From positions 7,342,746 through 7,406,745 of the forward strand of contig CM055098.1 of NCBI GenBank assembly GCA_029204225.1: 64,000 nucleotides of DNA, in the 5' to 3' direction. A program made the translations under genes and the position numbers. Below are positions 1 to 12,100 of this stretch, piece by piece. This DNA is from Diphasiastrum complanatum. Taxonomy: Eukaryota > Streptophyta > Lycopodiopsida > Lycopodiales > Lycopodiaceae. The notes beneath the pieces are model-generated. The model was not told where the DNA came from. It searched no databases and saw only the letters and a program-made list of their open reading frames with translations. The stretch's first letter is position 1. Each line of letters starts with the position of its first letter.

Positions 1-1961
1 CGTAAAGATTGTGAAAAGGGGCCAAGAAGTGGAGGGCCTTTGTGGAGGAAGAACCTGTGGAATGGGACGCAGACAATTCCAAAATGAAGATCGGAAACTA
101 ACTAAATTAGTTGACCATAGTATGGTCGTAAGTCTTAGTGATGCCAAATACTATCGGTCATAAAACGGGTGTTTTGTCGGAAATTTGAGTCACGACCCCT
201 TTTTGGATATCTCAAATTTACAAAACCAGAAACCCGGCAAGCTATTTCTTTAAATAAGATATATTGGTGAATTTCTTAACTCATTAATTAACCTGATTTT
301 TTTGTGATTCCTTGGAAGGTAATTTTAATAACCTGTTGACCATGGACGATGTCACAGGAATGGTTAATGGAAGCGTTTCTATAATTCTTTTCTGTACTTG
401 AATCTTCAAGAAATCCTTTTCTGATTTACGGGTTAATTCTCAAGCTTGGTAACGAAGAAGATCTTTGGTTTAGTCACTGTGTTGGGACATCATTGGTATT
501 TGCTAACAATGATGCAACATTTCTTTGGCTTTCAAGATTTTCTCGTATCTTTTCTTTGAAACTTCTCCTGAGCAAATCACAAAGGGCATGCACTCCTTGG
601 AAACTCGTAAACGTTTCCTGTAAAAAAGGGGAAGAAAGAGGAAGAAAAGAGAGTTATCAGAGAGAAATATCTGTCAAAGATTCCAGGATGTTATATCGAT
701 GATGGACCTGTTTCTATAATCAGAAACGATAGGATATTCAGATATTACAGAAATCCTTTATGGATTATAGTAGAAATCTGGTTTGAAGATTTAAGGAGGG
801 GAAAATTAGAAAGCACTCTTGCAGTAGAAAAGTGGCTGATAACAAGTCCGATTGATTTGTGTCAGAACTATTGAATTCTATTGCTAGATGGGGGTTTGTT
901 GAAACCTGTTCCTTGCTAGAAGTAGTCAGCTTGATCTTAGTATGGACTGAGATCCGTGGGTTGATGCAAGGAAAGAAATTTATGCTAACAATTTATTCTT
1001 TTGGGTGAATCTCCGGTTGAGATTTTTTGGATGTGAAATAGCACTCTTTGAGAAATATTCTCTCTTAGAGGATAACCAAGTTACAGGATTCTCGGCTGTG
1101 AAAGTGTTGTGTACAGGTCTGGAGATATTTGTAAAGATATGCTATGTAGTGAATCTTTGTGGGATCATAAAGCCTTTTGTACAAACTTTTAATCTTGTGG
1201 ATCTACAAAGTATTCCATGAACTAAGTTATTCGCATGCATAAACTAGTTGTTGGTACATAGGCATATTGATGAGAATTGTGTTTGAGACAATTTCTCACT
1301 GGGTTATAGTAATTTCTCATTGTGAATTGCTTGTTAACCTAGGATTGATTTAGAATCAGATTAAATGTGGTGTTTTGGTAAAACACCTAGACATTACTTT
1401 GTAGACCAGCAACTCCATGCATAGCACATACAAAATGCTACGGCATTCCTACTCACATCATTAGTGGCCAAGAGCAGGTGCCGGACATGAACAAAGATAC
1501 ATCCACATTAGCTTGCATACATGTGTACAAAGATGACTGTTCTGAGTTTCCATCACTTCTACGAAGGTGAAAGGCAGATTCAGGAAGATAAAAAAGAACA
1601 AAGCTGATCAAACGAAGTCACTATTTCCACGTAGCCTAACAAATAACAACACTCATAGCCCTATTTGGCTATATACAGATCCGCTCTTCAAACATGCCCA
1701 AAGAAATCAACCTGTAATTCTAATGTTGTGTGGTACAGCACAATACAAGAATGGACATGCATGGGGAGTTGTTTATCCCATAAGCACTCTCAAATTATGG
1801 CGTCGGCTGTAGGATGACATGAGTTTTAGCATTCACTAGTTCCCTCGCCAAGGTGCTGGACTATGGGATGAGCCTGTGGGGGACTTCCTGGACCTAGGTG
1901 TGGCACCACCCTGTTGGAAGATTGGCTATGGTAATATGGGATGCCCTAGTCATGAGAAATG
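1..1961. other. No recognisable gene; presumed carrier-gene intron 5 or beyond
   Basis: AT-rich sequence with only short ORFs on both strands. I looked on the minus strand for the next carrier exons (the HVAIQFP and TYPHEV regions of the family) and saw none, so this is probably intron sequence or old repeat. Confidence 0.4.
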
Positions 1962-2440
1962 TGTTGGAATGTAAATGGAATTGCTTACATTACCATAGGT
2001 TACTTTGACCCAAAAGGTCGAGAGTTGTGTAACCATGGTCATTTATTATATTAGGCCTACTAAACTTAGAGTTAGCTAAGTTAGTATGAAATTAACTTGG
2101 CAGGGACTCATGGGTCCACTAGGCCTAATTGTGACATCAAGCACCCCAACTTGACATATTGGAGGTACCTTATTCTTTCTATGTAACTTATAGAAAGTTG
2201 GATAGTCAATAGTCAAGTAGTTGGATAGCCAATAGACATGAAGTTAGATAGTCATCTTGGACTATATATATGTGTGCATCCCATTTGTATGAGACACTTT
2301 TGTAAGCAATACTGACTATTCTCCTTGGCTGTCCACGAGTTCTACAAGAGGGTTTCTAGCCATCTCTCTCTTTCTTTTTGAGAATGCTTTGTGTGATTGA
2401 CTAGTTAAGATTCTGGATCATTAGGCTTCTATTTCCTACA
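1962..2440 (+). mobile_element. Solo LTR, Copia-like
   Basis: The unit starts TGTTGGAATG and ends TTTCCTACA, the usual 5'-TG...CA-3' ends of Copia LTRs. It is flanked by near-identical 5-bp sequences (aaatg at 1957-1961, aattg at 2441-2445), as for a target duplication with one mutation. A TATA-like run (actatatatatg) lies about 2262-2273. No primer-binding site follows and no coding sequence is attached, so it is read as a solo LTR inside a carrier-gene intron. Confidence 0.6.
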
Positions 2441-2643
2441 AATTGTGAGAGACCTTGGATGTTGATGTGGGATAATTCTCGCTTAGGAATGAGTGTATTG
2501 ATAGTGTCTATTATATACGACTGGGTTGGCTGATTGCATGTTGTTCCCTAATGTTAGTATCTATGTCACAGCAGGCATTATTGTTAGCACTTGTGAAAAC
2601 TTAAGTGAAATACAAGGAAGAAAATGAGGAGCAAAACCAAAAT

Positions 2644-2831
2644 TATGGCAACTTTTCGGAGTTATCAATCAATATGTGAACAAGCACTTTCGTGCATGAA
2701 AGTGAGAAATGGTTTGTGTTTGACTGTAATAATTTGAGTCAAGCTAATAATCTCATCCTGAATTACCCACTTTTATGGCAACTTTTCGGAGTTATCAATC
2801 AATATGTGAACAAGCACTTTCATGCTTGAAA
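2644..2831 (+). repeat. 130-bp-period direct repeat
   Basis: A 47-bp identical segment beginning tatggcaacttttcgg occurs at 2644-2690 and 2774-2820. The match decays in the following dozen bases. It looks like a local tandem duplication and lies in intron 5 of the carrier gene, close to the exon 5 donor. Function unknown. Confidence 0.85.
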
Positions 2832-2987
2832 TTGATTATTTTTCTAGCTTGAAGAAAAAGAGAATGTCCACATCAAAAAAGTAAGTCACTTACAACTCTG
2901 GTAAAGTGAAGTAAACTGCAAAAGCAATACATTGCTCTTCCTCTGATGTTCAATGCAGATTTAGGAAGCTTTAGCACAATAACTCAC

Positions 2988-3136
2988 CTGCAGACGTGTC
3001 TTAACAACCCAAAGAGGATTTGTGACCAAACTTGTAGCAGCTCCAGAAACAGCTGCTGCAACCACGTTTTCCCCTATTGTCAACCTGTGATATTGAAGAG
3101 ACTCACAATTCTCATTATGAGGATCATGATCATGAC
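2988..3136 (-). CDS. NDT: Carrier gene exon 5 (second carrier signature)
   Basis: The acceptor is TGTACCAG|GT and the donor CTGCAG|GTGAGT. It encodes a hydrophilic linker rich in His, Asp and Asn (HDHDPHNEN), then helix 3 ([18 protein letters not shown]) and the PLWVVKTR signature. It ends at a codon boundary after Gln. The linker is a little longer than in Arabidopsis NDT proteins as I recall them. Confidence 0.9.
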
Positions 3137-6100
3137 CTGGTACAATCCATGTCAAAACATGAGCATATGAAGTGACACCGATTTATCCAGATCCCAAAAG
3201 CATAAATATCAACAACTTCAATCCATCCGAAAATAAACACATTCAGCAGAAGCCTAATATATAAGAAAATTGGATAAATGGATTCAAGGGCATTCAGATT
3301 GTGTAGCCAGATGTACTTAGCTTTGTGTCTCAGAATTCAAGGGCAAAACAGGAACCATAGTTCTGTGTTTGGAACATATGGATGAGTTCTGCATGTTAGG
3401 AACAAAGTATTACATAACTAAACTAAGGTCAATCTGCTGAATCAAAGTTTTGAGACCTTGAAGTAACAATTCTCATTTTGCATGTGGTTGATCCAAATAA
3501 GCTTGTTTTCGTAGATATGGATACCAGTGATTTTGCAAATGGGGCAATCCTATTTCAGAATTATAGTTCGTTTCCTGCTCGGCGTTGAGTATTTCATAAC
3601 CAATCAGTTATGCCTTGCTGGGATCCAAGATAAGGTCTCAAGAAAGTAGGATATCAAGTGGTCATTCCATACATAATAGATGCTTTTCTGGAAAGGAAAA
3701 GTAGGTGAGCCAAACAAAGGACACTTTAGAGCCCAAATCCTCCATAAATTTCATCATGCAAGTTACCCTGGCATACAGAAAATGCATGAGTGGTAAAATT
3801 ATATTTATTGGAGCATGATTAGTCATATGGAGGCATGCGTTCAAGGATGCGAACAATGCCAAGTCAACAAAAGTAGAAAGACTGAAGTAGGTAGTTTTGG
3901 AAAATCCATAGCAAAAAGTGGAACAGTATTTTCATGGATTTTGCGGTCGGCCAAACTTCCTCAAACAGGGAAGGGCCACTATGTCATTTCAGAAGACGTG
4001 ATTAACACTCTAACCAAGATGCCCCAATTTTATTCCTGCCAAAAGCGTTATCAGAGCATCTAAGCTAGCAAAACCTTTTTATTGAAAACCAACGCTAGTC
4101 ACCAAGGAAATTTAGTTCAGATTGGGCTTGCTTGAAGGTTCCATTTGGAACAGGAAAGCACTATAAGCTATCTCCAAGATTTACACAAGTCCATTTAAGA
4201 TTGTACAATTCGAGAACTTACAAACTAAAACTTCTTGGAGGATTAAAAGGGAATCACATTTTCCATGTGAGTTGTTTAAAAAAATGACGTCATGGAAAAT
4301 AGACCTTGATCTAGGACTTACATGGTTTCTCAGTTTTTGGTTCAATGAAAAGGCAAGTCAAAAGATGAGTACACTTGGGAAAGAGAACAAGATGTAAAGA
4401 TGAAATTTCCTTGTTCTCTTCTAGCAGAAAAGAATTTTTGGGGAGAAAAGAAAGAGTGATGTAGATGTTTTAGTACAAAATAGCTTGCTCATGATTTCAA
4501 CCCTAGACTAAGAGATAGATTGCTAAATATTGAGTTATTGACAGATTTATAACATGTAATTTCTGGGGCTCAACTTTCAAACAGTGTCCAGCTGATGCTC
4601 ATTCGAATGTATAAACAAAGTTGGATGGACCACAAGATGTTATTGGTGCAACATAGGACCAAAATCTATGGCATGAGGTTCCTACTAATCATACTCCTAT
4701 AGTTTGCGCAGTGTGGCATGCTCATGGGTAGTACACATCAGCATCCCCTCATTCAATATGACACGTCCAGTCAAAACATTCTTCTCATTCTTGTAACTAC
4801 TATATGCCATTCCTCATCTATTCAACTAGCTTGGAATGCATTTGAACTAGTTCTTGTTGGTCATTATTCATGATCATCAATTATGGTCCTTTTAAATGGT
4901 TAGGATATCTATATACCACCAGATCCATTTATTCTTGTTGCTATTATTTGGCATTCTTGATCAATATGACCAGCATGGAATGCAGCTGCCTTATCTGCAG
5001 CATGATGCATGGTCCCTTCTGATAGCTTGGGGTCTCAATGATATTTTTATGACTCTTTTAGTTGTGCTTAGACTTATTGAATTGGGACCCCTAACTTGCT
5101 GGTTCTGGATAAGGTAGGGGGATCTTAGCCCTAACCTTGCAGGAGCTTCCTGGACGGTTCTCGTAAGGGCCTCTGGACTAGTATAAATAGGATCTCTCCC
5201 AATCAATCTACAGTTTATGATTCTCATGTCCATGATCATCTTTGTAAAAGATGCTTAGCAGTGTTCCTTTTTGAAAGGCTTTGCCCACCAGTGTCACGTT
5301 GGTTCAGGCTTTGCTTATTCCAGAAATGTAAAGCTACAATTCCTGGACAGACGATTTGTCTGTTCTCAAGTCCAGTTTTCATGACACAGAATTAAAAGTG
5401 TGGCTAGGAGGCTGAGGTAGGTGAACTGGGAAAAAACCTTCTGTCACTGCTTAGATTGATCCATAAAGGGGGCCAAAGTAAAGATTCAGACTTAACCAGT
5501 ACATACAACTAGATAGTCTCAGAAGTTAGATTGCATCCGTTACTAGATTTCTTCATTGAGATGGATTTCATAATACCACAAAGTGATATGGCAGTATGGG
5601 TCATCATCATTCAAACTAAAAAAGCTAGACGAAAGAAGTACTAAAAAATCTCAAAGCTTTTAGGTAGTGCACTTAACTATCTATGCTGTATCTTCTTTAG
5701 AGGGAAGGCAACTTTATAACTGAAGATCTACATTGCTCACCTTTGGAATAAAGAAACCTTTTCATCTGCTCATAGGCTGTAAAATATACCTGCAAAAAGA
5801 AAGCTACTTCAATTTCACAGCAAATTTACGTTGAAATTATTGACAGGCAAATCCCTGAGTAAGTTCACACTTCCTGTACAAACATTCAATAAATCACTTG
5901 GCATGCAATTATACTGCTTAAGACATCAGATGAAAATCAGCAGAACTTGAACAAATTATTGACTCGAAGCTGATAGGATAATTTCTATGCCCACTGGCAT
6001 CATACATATTGTGAAAAACTTCTGATTTCGTTTGCAATACTGAAATAAGTTCGGATATTATTTGTATAGGTGATCAGATGGGTTTAAAGTTTAAAACAAA

Positions 6101-9100
6101 AAATTAATACATTAAAATTTGTGGTCGGTGCATCACTTGACACATTCAAAATTATAAACTTCAACGTTCTTCATGGAAAAGAAGTTCTTGAAGCATGTGC
6201 CATATGAGGACTCCTAGCGGAGATGCCAATTAAAAATAACATGCAATTTCTTCTTAGAGAGTTAAAGGGTAGACCGCCCAATTTGGAAGCAAGGCCAGCA
6301 TTGTTGGTGACAGGCCACGATATAAGCCCCGTACACCTTCCTCCTTTAGTATCTGTCTCAAACTTCCCGCAATAATGCCGCCTGCCATCAAAACTACTAA
6401 GAGGCACACCAAAAAAATAACCTGACAGGCACAAAAAGAAGCACAAGGCAGATGCACAAGAAAATTGAAAAGCTTGGACAGAACTGAAAACCTAAAAGAG
6501 CTCATCAAACCTATACATAACTATTTCAAAGCTAATATTAAAAACACAACATGAAAAAGAGTGACATTTCCTTTAACTAACAAAGGAGTGCATCCACTGC
6601 TCCTAATGAAAGCCCAGATTCCAAAAACACAATATGGATAGCCAATCAGAGACCAAAAGTAACCACAGCCCTTCGAAATATTGTTATCAGTTAGAAAAAT
6701 CTACAAGAACTTTGAAGTGACAAAAATACAAGCTTTTTCTGATGACTATCTATTATTGTGAAAAAGAGCACTAGAAACAACTAAAGCTGCTAATTTAAAT
6801 ACTTGACAGAACTTCCTACTACTTTCTTACTACTCTTAAGTGAAAGATTGTATGATGGCAAGAAAGCCATGACCACTCTTGCAATGACAAAACTACAATC
6901 TATAGCAACACAAGCATCAGCCGACAGCTAACCTACTGTCAAGACTCCACAAAAAGAATGAACAAAAACACAATGCTGTGGTTACCCTTGGCACTAGCAG
7001 AAAAGTTCTTTGGTTGCCGATGCACTTGCAAACGTGTCTTGACAACATCCAGGGGACATACAAACGTAGCAGCAATAGCTCCTGTAGTTCACAAGTATGT
7101 AAGTCCTCTCTCTCTCTCTCTCTCTCAATCAACCAATCAATAATTTCTATGGCTACACTTTGACTTTGTAATGTTCAGAGGCAACATATGTCAATCATCC
7201 TTACATATACTTCAATAAACCTACTACATTCCATTCTCTGTAGTTTCATGTTCCCGAGTGGCCGAGCTCCCCATCGCTGCTGCAGTTCATGCCAGACTTG
7301 TCAATCATCAATGTGCACGTGCACACCCCTCCCCACATGCCTGTTCACTGATCTGCTCCCTTGTTCATCCCCTCTTATGCTACAGTCTTGGCTGCCCCAG
7401 CAGCTCATTGGCAGCTATTGTTCCACCCTGCCCTATCCAATCACAAATAAAATCCTACTTTTCTAGGCAACATCCTAGAATGGAGTGAGAATTTGACTCA
7501 ACTTCAAAGGATCCTATAACTATGGTTACTAAGATCCCCACACAGAGATCATTGGCAACCACTCGTACACAAAATTCAACTCAGCAAGCTTTGTCGAAGT
7601 TGTCACATAACCAGCCTGATTAAAAAATTATGTAAAGAGAAGAAAAATCAGTTCTCAATGATAGCCTTCTTCTGAATGAGATTATCCAGTGGTGAATCAT
7701 GTTGTATTTTATCATTTGCAAGATTTTGGGATTGTTAAGGTTTTGCTTGCAGCTCTTAAAAGTGAATCCACCCAAGATCCAACAGAAAGTCTTGTTAGAA
7801 CACTGAGAAAGAAGAATTAGGAAATATTAAGTGCCTGGTGATGGCGATACATGTCCGGAATCCACTGGATACCTGATAGTGGGTTAAGATATCACAAAAG
7901 ACTTACATTAAATATCCTTGAAGCGAACAGTCAGTCTCGGATTGTGCGCTTGGAGAATGGAGTAAGATGTCATCAGTATTGAATTACTTTCAGGCTCCTA
8001 AAATAAGACCTGTCAAGCATTTTGTTAAACTCCCGGCTAAGATTTATTCAGGTTTTATAAAACTCAAACTTAAAGAAACATTGTCTATGGAGCCCTACGA
8101 AAGTTATAACATAATAAGATTGTCATTGGAAACTTCAGGCATTTTACTTACTGAGATTCCAAGACAGGAAAGATCTAACTAAGCTTTCTGAGCCGTTCCA
8201 AATCGTCTGATTCTGAACAGGTCAAATTACAATTTGAACCGAGTCAAAATCGACCATTGTGGGTTAGAATTGAAAAGATTCGGCCTAATATATTGGCTAT
8301 ATTTGACAGCAAAACAAATTTACAAAGTCAAAATTTTCAAATAGCCAATGATCATCTAAGATAGGGTATATTGTTACCTGTATACTAGTGCTTCCTACTT
8401 TCTCTGACGACCTGTATATATGAGGTATCTTTCAACTTCACTGATCGTGCACACAACAGTTTCCAAATATCCACATAATCCAACAAAAAACCATCATATA
8501 ACTATTAACATTAAAACCTATAATAGAACATCATAGTACATACATGATATGTGGCAACTCGCAAGAGGGGATAGAGAGGTGCTGAGTGCTGATTACGCAC
8601 CAAGCAAAAGAGCGTACAGCATTTGTGACACTATGTTTGAGGTCGGAAGAAGTCCCAGTTGTCCAAGGGCAAGATGCCTAAGGAGGTATGGGATCCCCTG
8701 CAATAACCTATATGATTGACATGTTCAGTCTGACCATCGGTTTATGGGTGATCCATAGTCGAAAGACTTAAGGTAGTTTCTAGTCTGCCTGCCAGAACTT
8801 GCCAGCGAACTTTGGAATCACGATCACGGACAATATCATTCGGCAAACCATACAACCTGAACAACTTTTCAACGAAAAGTTGAGCAAGTTCCGAAGCTTT
8901 GACAGTGATTTTTGTTGGAATAAATTGCATCATTTTGATAAGCCTGTCAACTACTACCCAAATGGCATCGTGATCCTTCACAGACTTGGGAAGTCCGACC
9001 ACAAAATCCATGGAAATACTTTTCCACTTCTTGCTGGGAATTTCCAACGGATGTAACAGACCAGCTGCTTTGAGTCTTTCCGCTTTGTTTACTTGGCATT

Positions 9101-12100
9101 GTTCACACTTTTGAACATAAGACATGACCTTTCATTTTTGGCCAATAAAATTCTCTCTTAACAAGGTCAAGTGTCCTTTGTATACCAGGGTGTCCCACAC
9201 TGGGGCTATCGTGGCACTCACGCAGGATTTGGGCTCTAATGTCCACGATATCTGGCACACAAACTTTTCCTCTACGGAAAAGTAAACCATTCCGAATGGA
9301 ATATTCATATCTTCTCTTCGCGAGACTTCTTGGTATCCTACTTTCCAAGGTTATTTCTCACAATAGAGCTTCCTTCCAGGACTTCTTGCCAAATACGACC
9401 GAAACACTGTCTTTAATGAATTTATGAATAAACCCCGTGACGCCCAAAAAAGATTTAACTTCCCTGATGGTTTTTAGGATAAGCCAATCACGAACTTTTT
9501 GGACCTTATCGTAATCGATCTCAAGCCCTCGATCGGAAACGATATGTTGTAAGTACTTGAGTCTTGTTTGAAAGAACTCACACTTAGACTCCTTAGCATA
9601 AAGTTTTGCCTGCCTTAGAATATCTAAGACCGCACGCAAATGCACCTCATGCAGCTCAAGAGTCCTACTATAAATTAAGATGTCATCCAAAAATACCACG
9701 AGAAAGTTCCCTAGATATGGACAAAGAATATCGTTCATCATCTATTGGAAGGTTGCCAGGGCATTAGTTAGACCAAAGGGTAAAACTAAAAATTTGTAAT
9801 GGCCATACCTAGAACGAAAACCAATTTTGGAAACATCCCCCTCGTTGATTCTAATTTGATGGTATCCCGACCAAAGGTCCAATTTGGTGAAATACTTAGC
9901 ACCATTCAATCGGTCCATTAAGTCGTGCATCCGAGGTAAGGGATAACAGTTCTTTATAGTCATTTTATTAAGCTTTTTGTGATCGACACAAAGACGAATA
10001 CCACCGTCTTTTTTGCCGGTTAACAAAACAGGAGCTACTGGGTCTAATATGACCCTTACGTAATAACTCCTCAAGTTGCCTAGCAACCTCATCTTCTTCC
10101 TTCGGGCTCATCCTGTAGGGCAAAAGCGATACAGGAGAGCTATCGGGAAGGAGATCTATGTGATGGTCTACACCCCGTGAGGGGGGAAGACCCTTAGGCA
10201 ACTGCTCAGGGAATATATCCCGATAATCCTCCCTAAATCTATTGAAATTATGACTAACAAAAGCATCCATGTAAGATTCATCTTTCAAATAACATAAATA
10301 CGAGTGATACTCATAATCCAATAAACATTGATTAGCCTCATGAGCAGTTACAAAAGGTAGATTAGGCTCATCACCTTTAAGACAAACCATAGAGCCATTA
10401 TGCAAGAAAGATATACTATGTGAAACATAATCTTTCTTTAACGACTCATTCCTAGCATAAAACCATTCTTTTGACAAATTCCAAGGCCTAGCTATGGAGT
10501 ATCATAACAACATAGTAAGCACACTATGAAAGCTTGAAAAAACCAGCTATGGAGTAGAACACAAAAGCAAGAGAGAGAGGACTTCAAAGCTCACACAACT
10601 TGAATGATTATTCAAAGAGTAGTAGGGCGTGGAAACCCCTCCAAACTATGGGCTACATTTAGCATGTAATGTATAGAGGTGGTGTCTTGCTGATTCTAGC
10701 TCTAGAACCCACATGGGTCCTCAACCTACTTGTTATTACTTGCCTAATTAGCACAAGTGGGATGTACTATGTACATAAATGTTTTTACCCCCATGTCTTA
10801 TGCACAGCTTACAAGTTACAAGTATACAAGCCGTAAGGGGCAAAATAGGCATTTATTTCAACATCTTTGCCCCCTATGGTAATAACAAAGTGTAGGGAAA
10901 AGCTAGAGGAAAAACGAGGAGCAACGGTGTCCAAACTGTTAAAAACTGGCAACTATAGCACAAACGCCCAAGAAAATAAGCTAACTTGAGCTTATGGAGC
11001 ACTCAAAAACAACTTGGGAAAATGGGGTAAGGAATGTGAACGTACACTCCTTTACCCCCTCTCCTAAGCTTCTCCCCTTCATGCAAAAAGGACAAGTGGG
11101 GCCCAAGAAAGGCCCCATTTGTCCCTTCTAGTTCTTTCCTACCATGTGGGACCACCATAGGGTGCCACATGGCCCGTGGATTCCAAAAGGATAAGTAAGA
11201 AATATGGTTAAGTTCCCTCTCCCACCTCCAAAATCCCAAGTACCACAACCCTTTCCAAAACTTTGGATATCTGTAGGTACAAAGAGGGAGGAGAGAAGTA
11301 CGAACTTGTAGTACAGCCACCAAGATATAGCTTTAATTCAATCTTTTAAGCTTAAGATTTACAAACTCTTTAAGTTTGCAATTAAGAGTTTATTGTTTTC
11401 AACTTAGTAAATAAGCTTTCAAACTAAAACTTTAGTTTCTTAATTCTTTTAAAACATATCTTTGTAAAAGGTTCTTTTGTGAGGGCTGCGTGGGGAGAGT
11501 ACGTCCTCCCCCTCCCTTACAAAAGGTCAAATCGAGTATTGAGGAGAGAGGAGATACACATAGTACTTCACCCCCCTATTAAAAAAAAATGGGCTTAGCA
11601 GATGGCCGCACATCTGTTGCGGGCCATCCTGGCAATAATCCTCTCCCCCCCCCCAGTACGGATCTGAACAGATCCACAGTGCAGACCCCGAGGCAGAGGA
11701 GCGGCTTGCGCTGCCACTTTGCGAGCAGAGGCCTCACTTCTTTTTTTTGTAAATAAATGTGTGTTTGGGAGAAGATATATGGGAAAGAAGGTACCCCTCC
11801 CCTCCCTCATCCGTACCAGAGGCCTGCCTGCACAAATGTGCAGTACGCTTGGCCAAGGTCCAGACTACACATCACTATAAATCAGAATGAAGGCAAAGAA
11901 AATTCTTTGTTTTAACTTAAGGTTACTACTTTTCTTTATATTATAAACCAAAAACTGAGGTTTAAATATGGTAAAAAAAAAAAAGTCAACATGGAGAGCT
12001 AGTTTAGAAGAAAACTAAACTTGTCTACCCTATCAGTTCATTTGTCCACGGACAATGTGTTTCATGAGCAGTATGAGGGGATTCAGTGAGAAGGGGAGAG

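Noticed and set aside
493-1812. Three plus ORFs of 69-81 codons near the left edge
   Set aside because: No recognisable motif, mostly non-ATG starts, AT-rich background. Expected by chance.
6171-6508. Two overlapping minus ORFs of 84-91 codons at carrier exon 3
   Set aside because: Only the part 6275-6381 is carrier protein in the right frame; the rest reads through introns.
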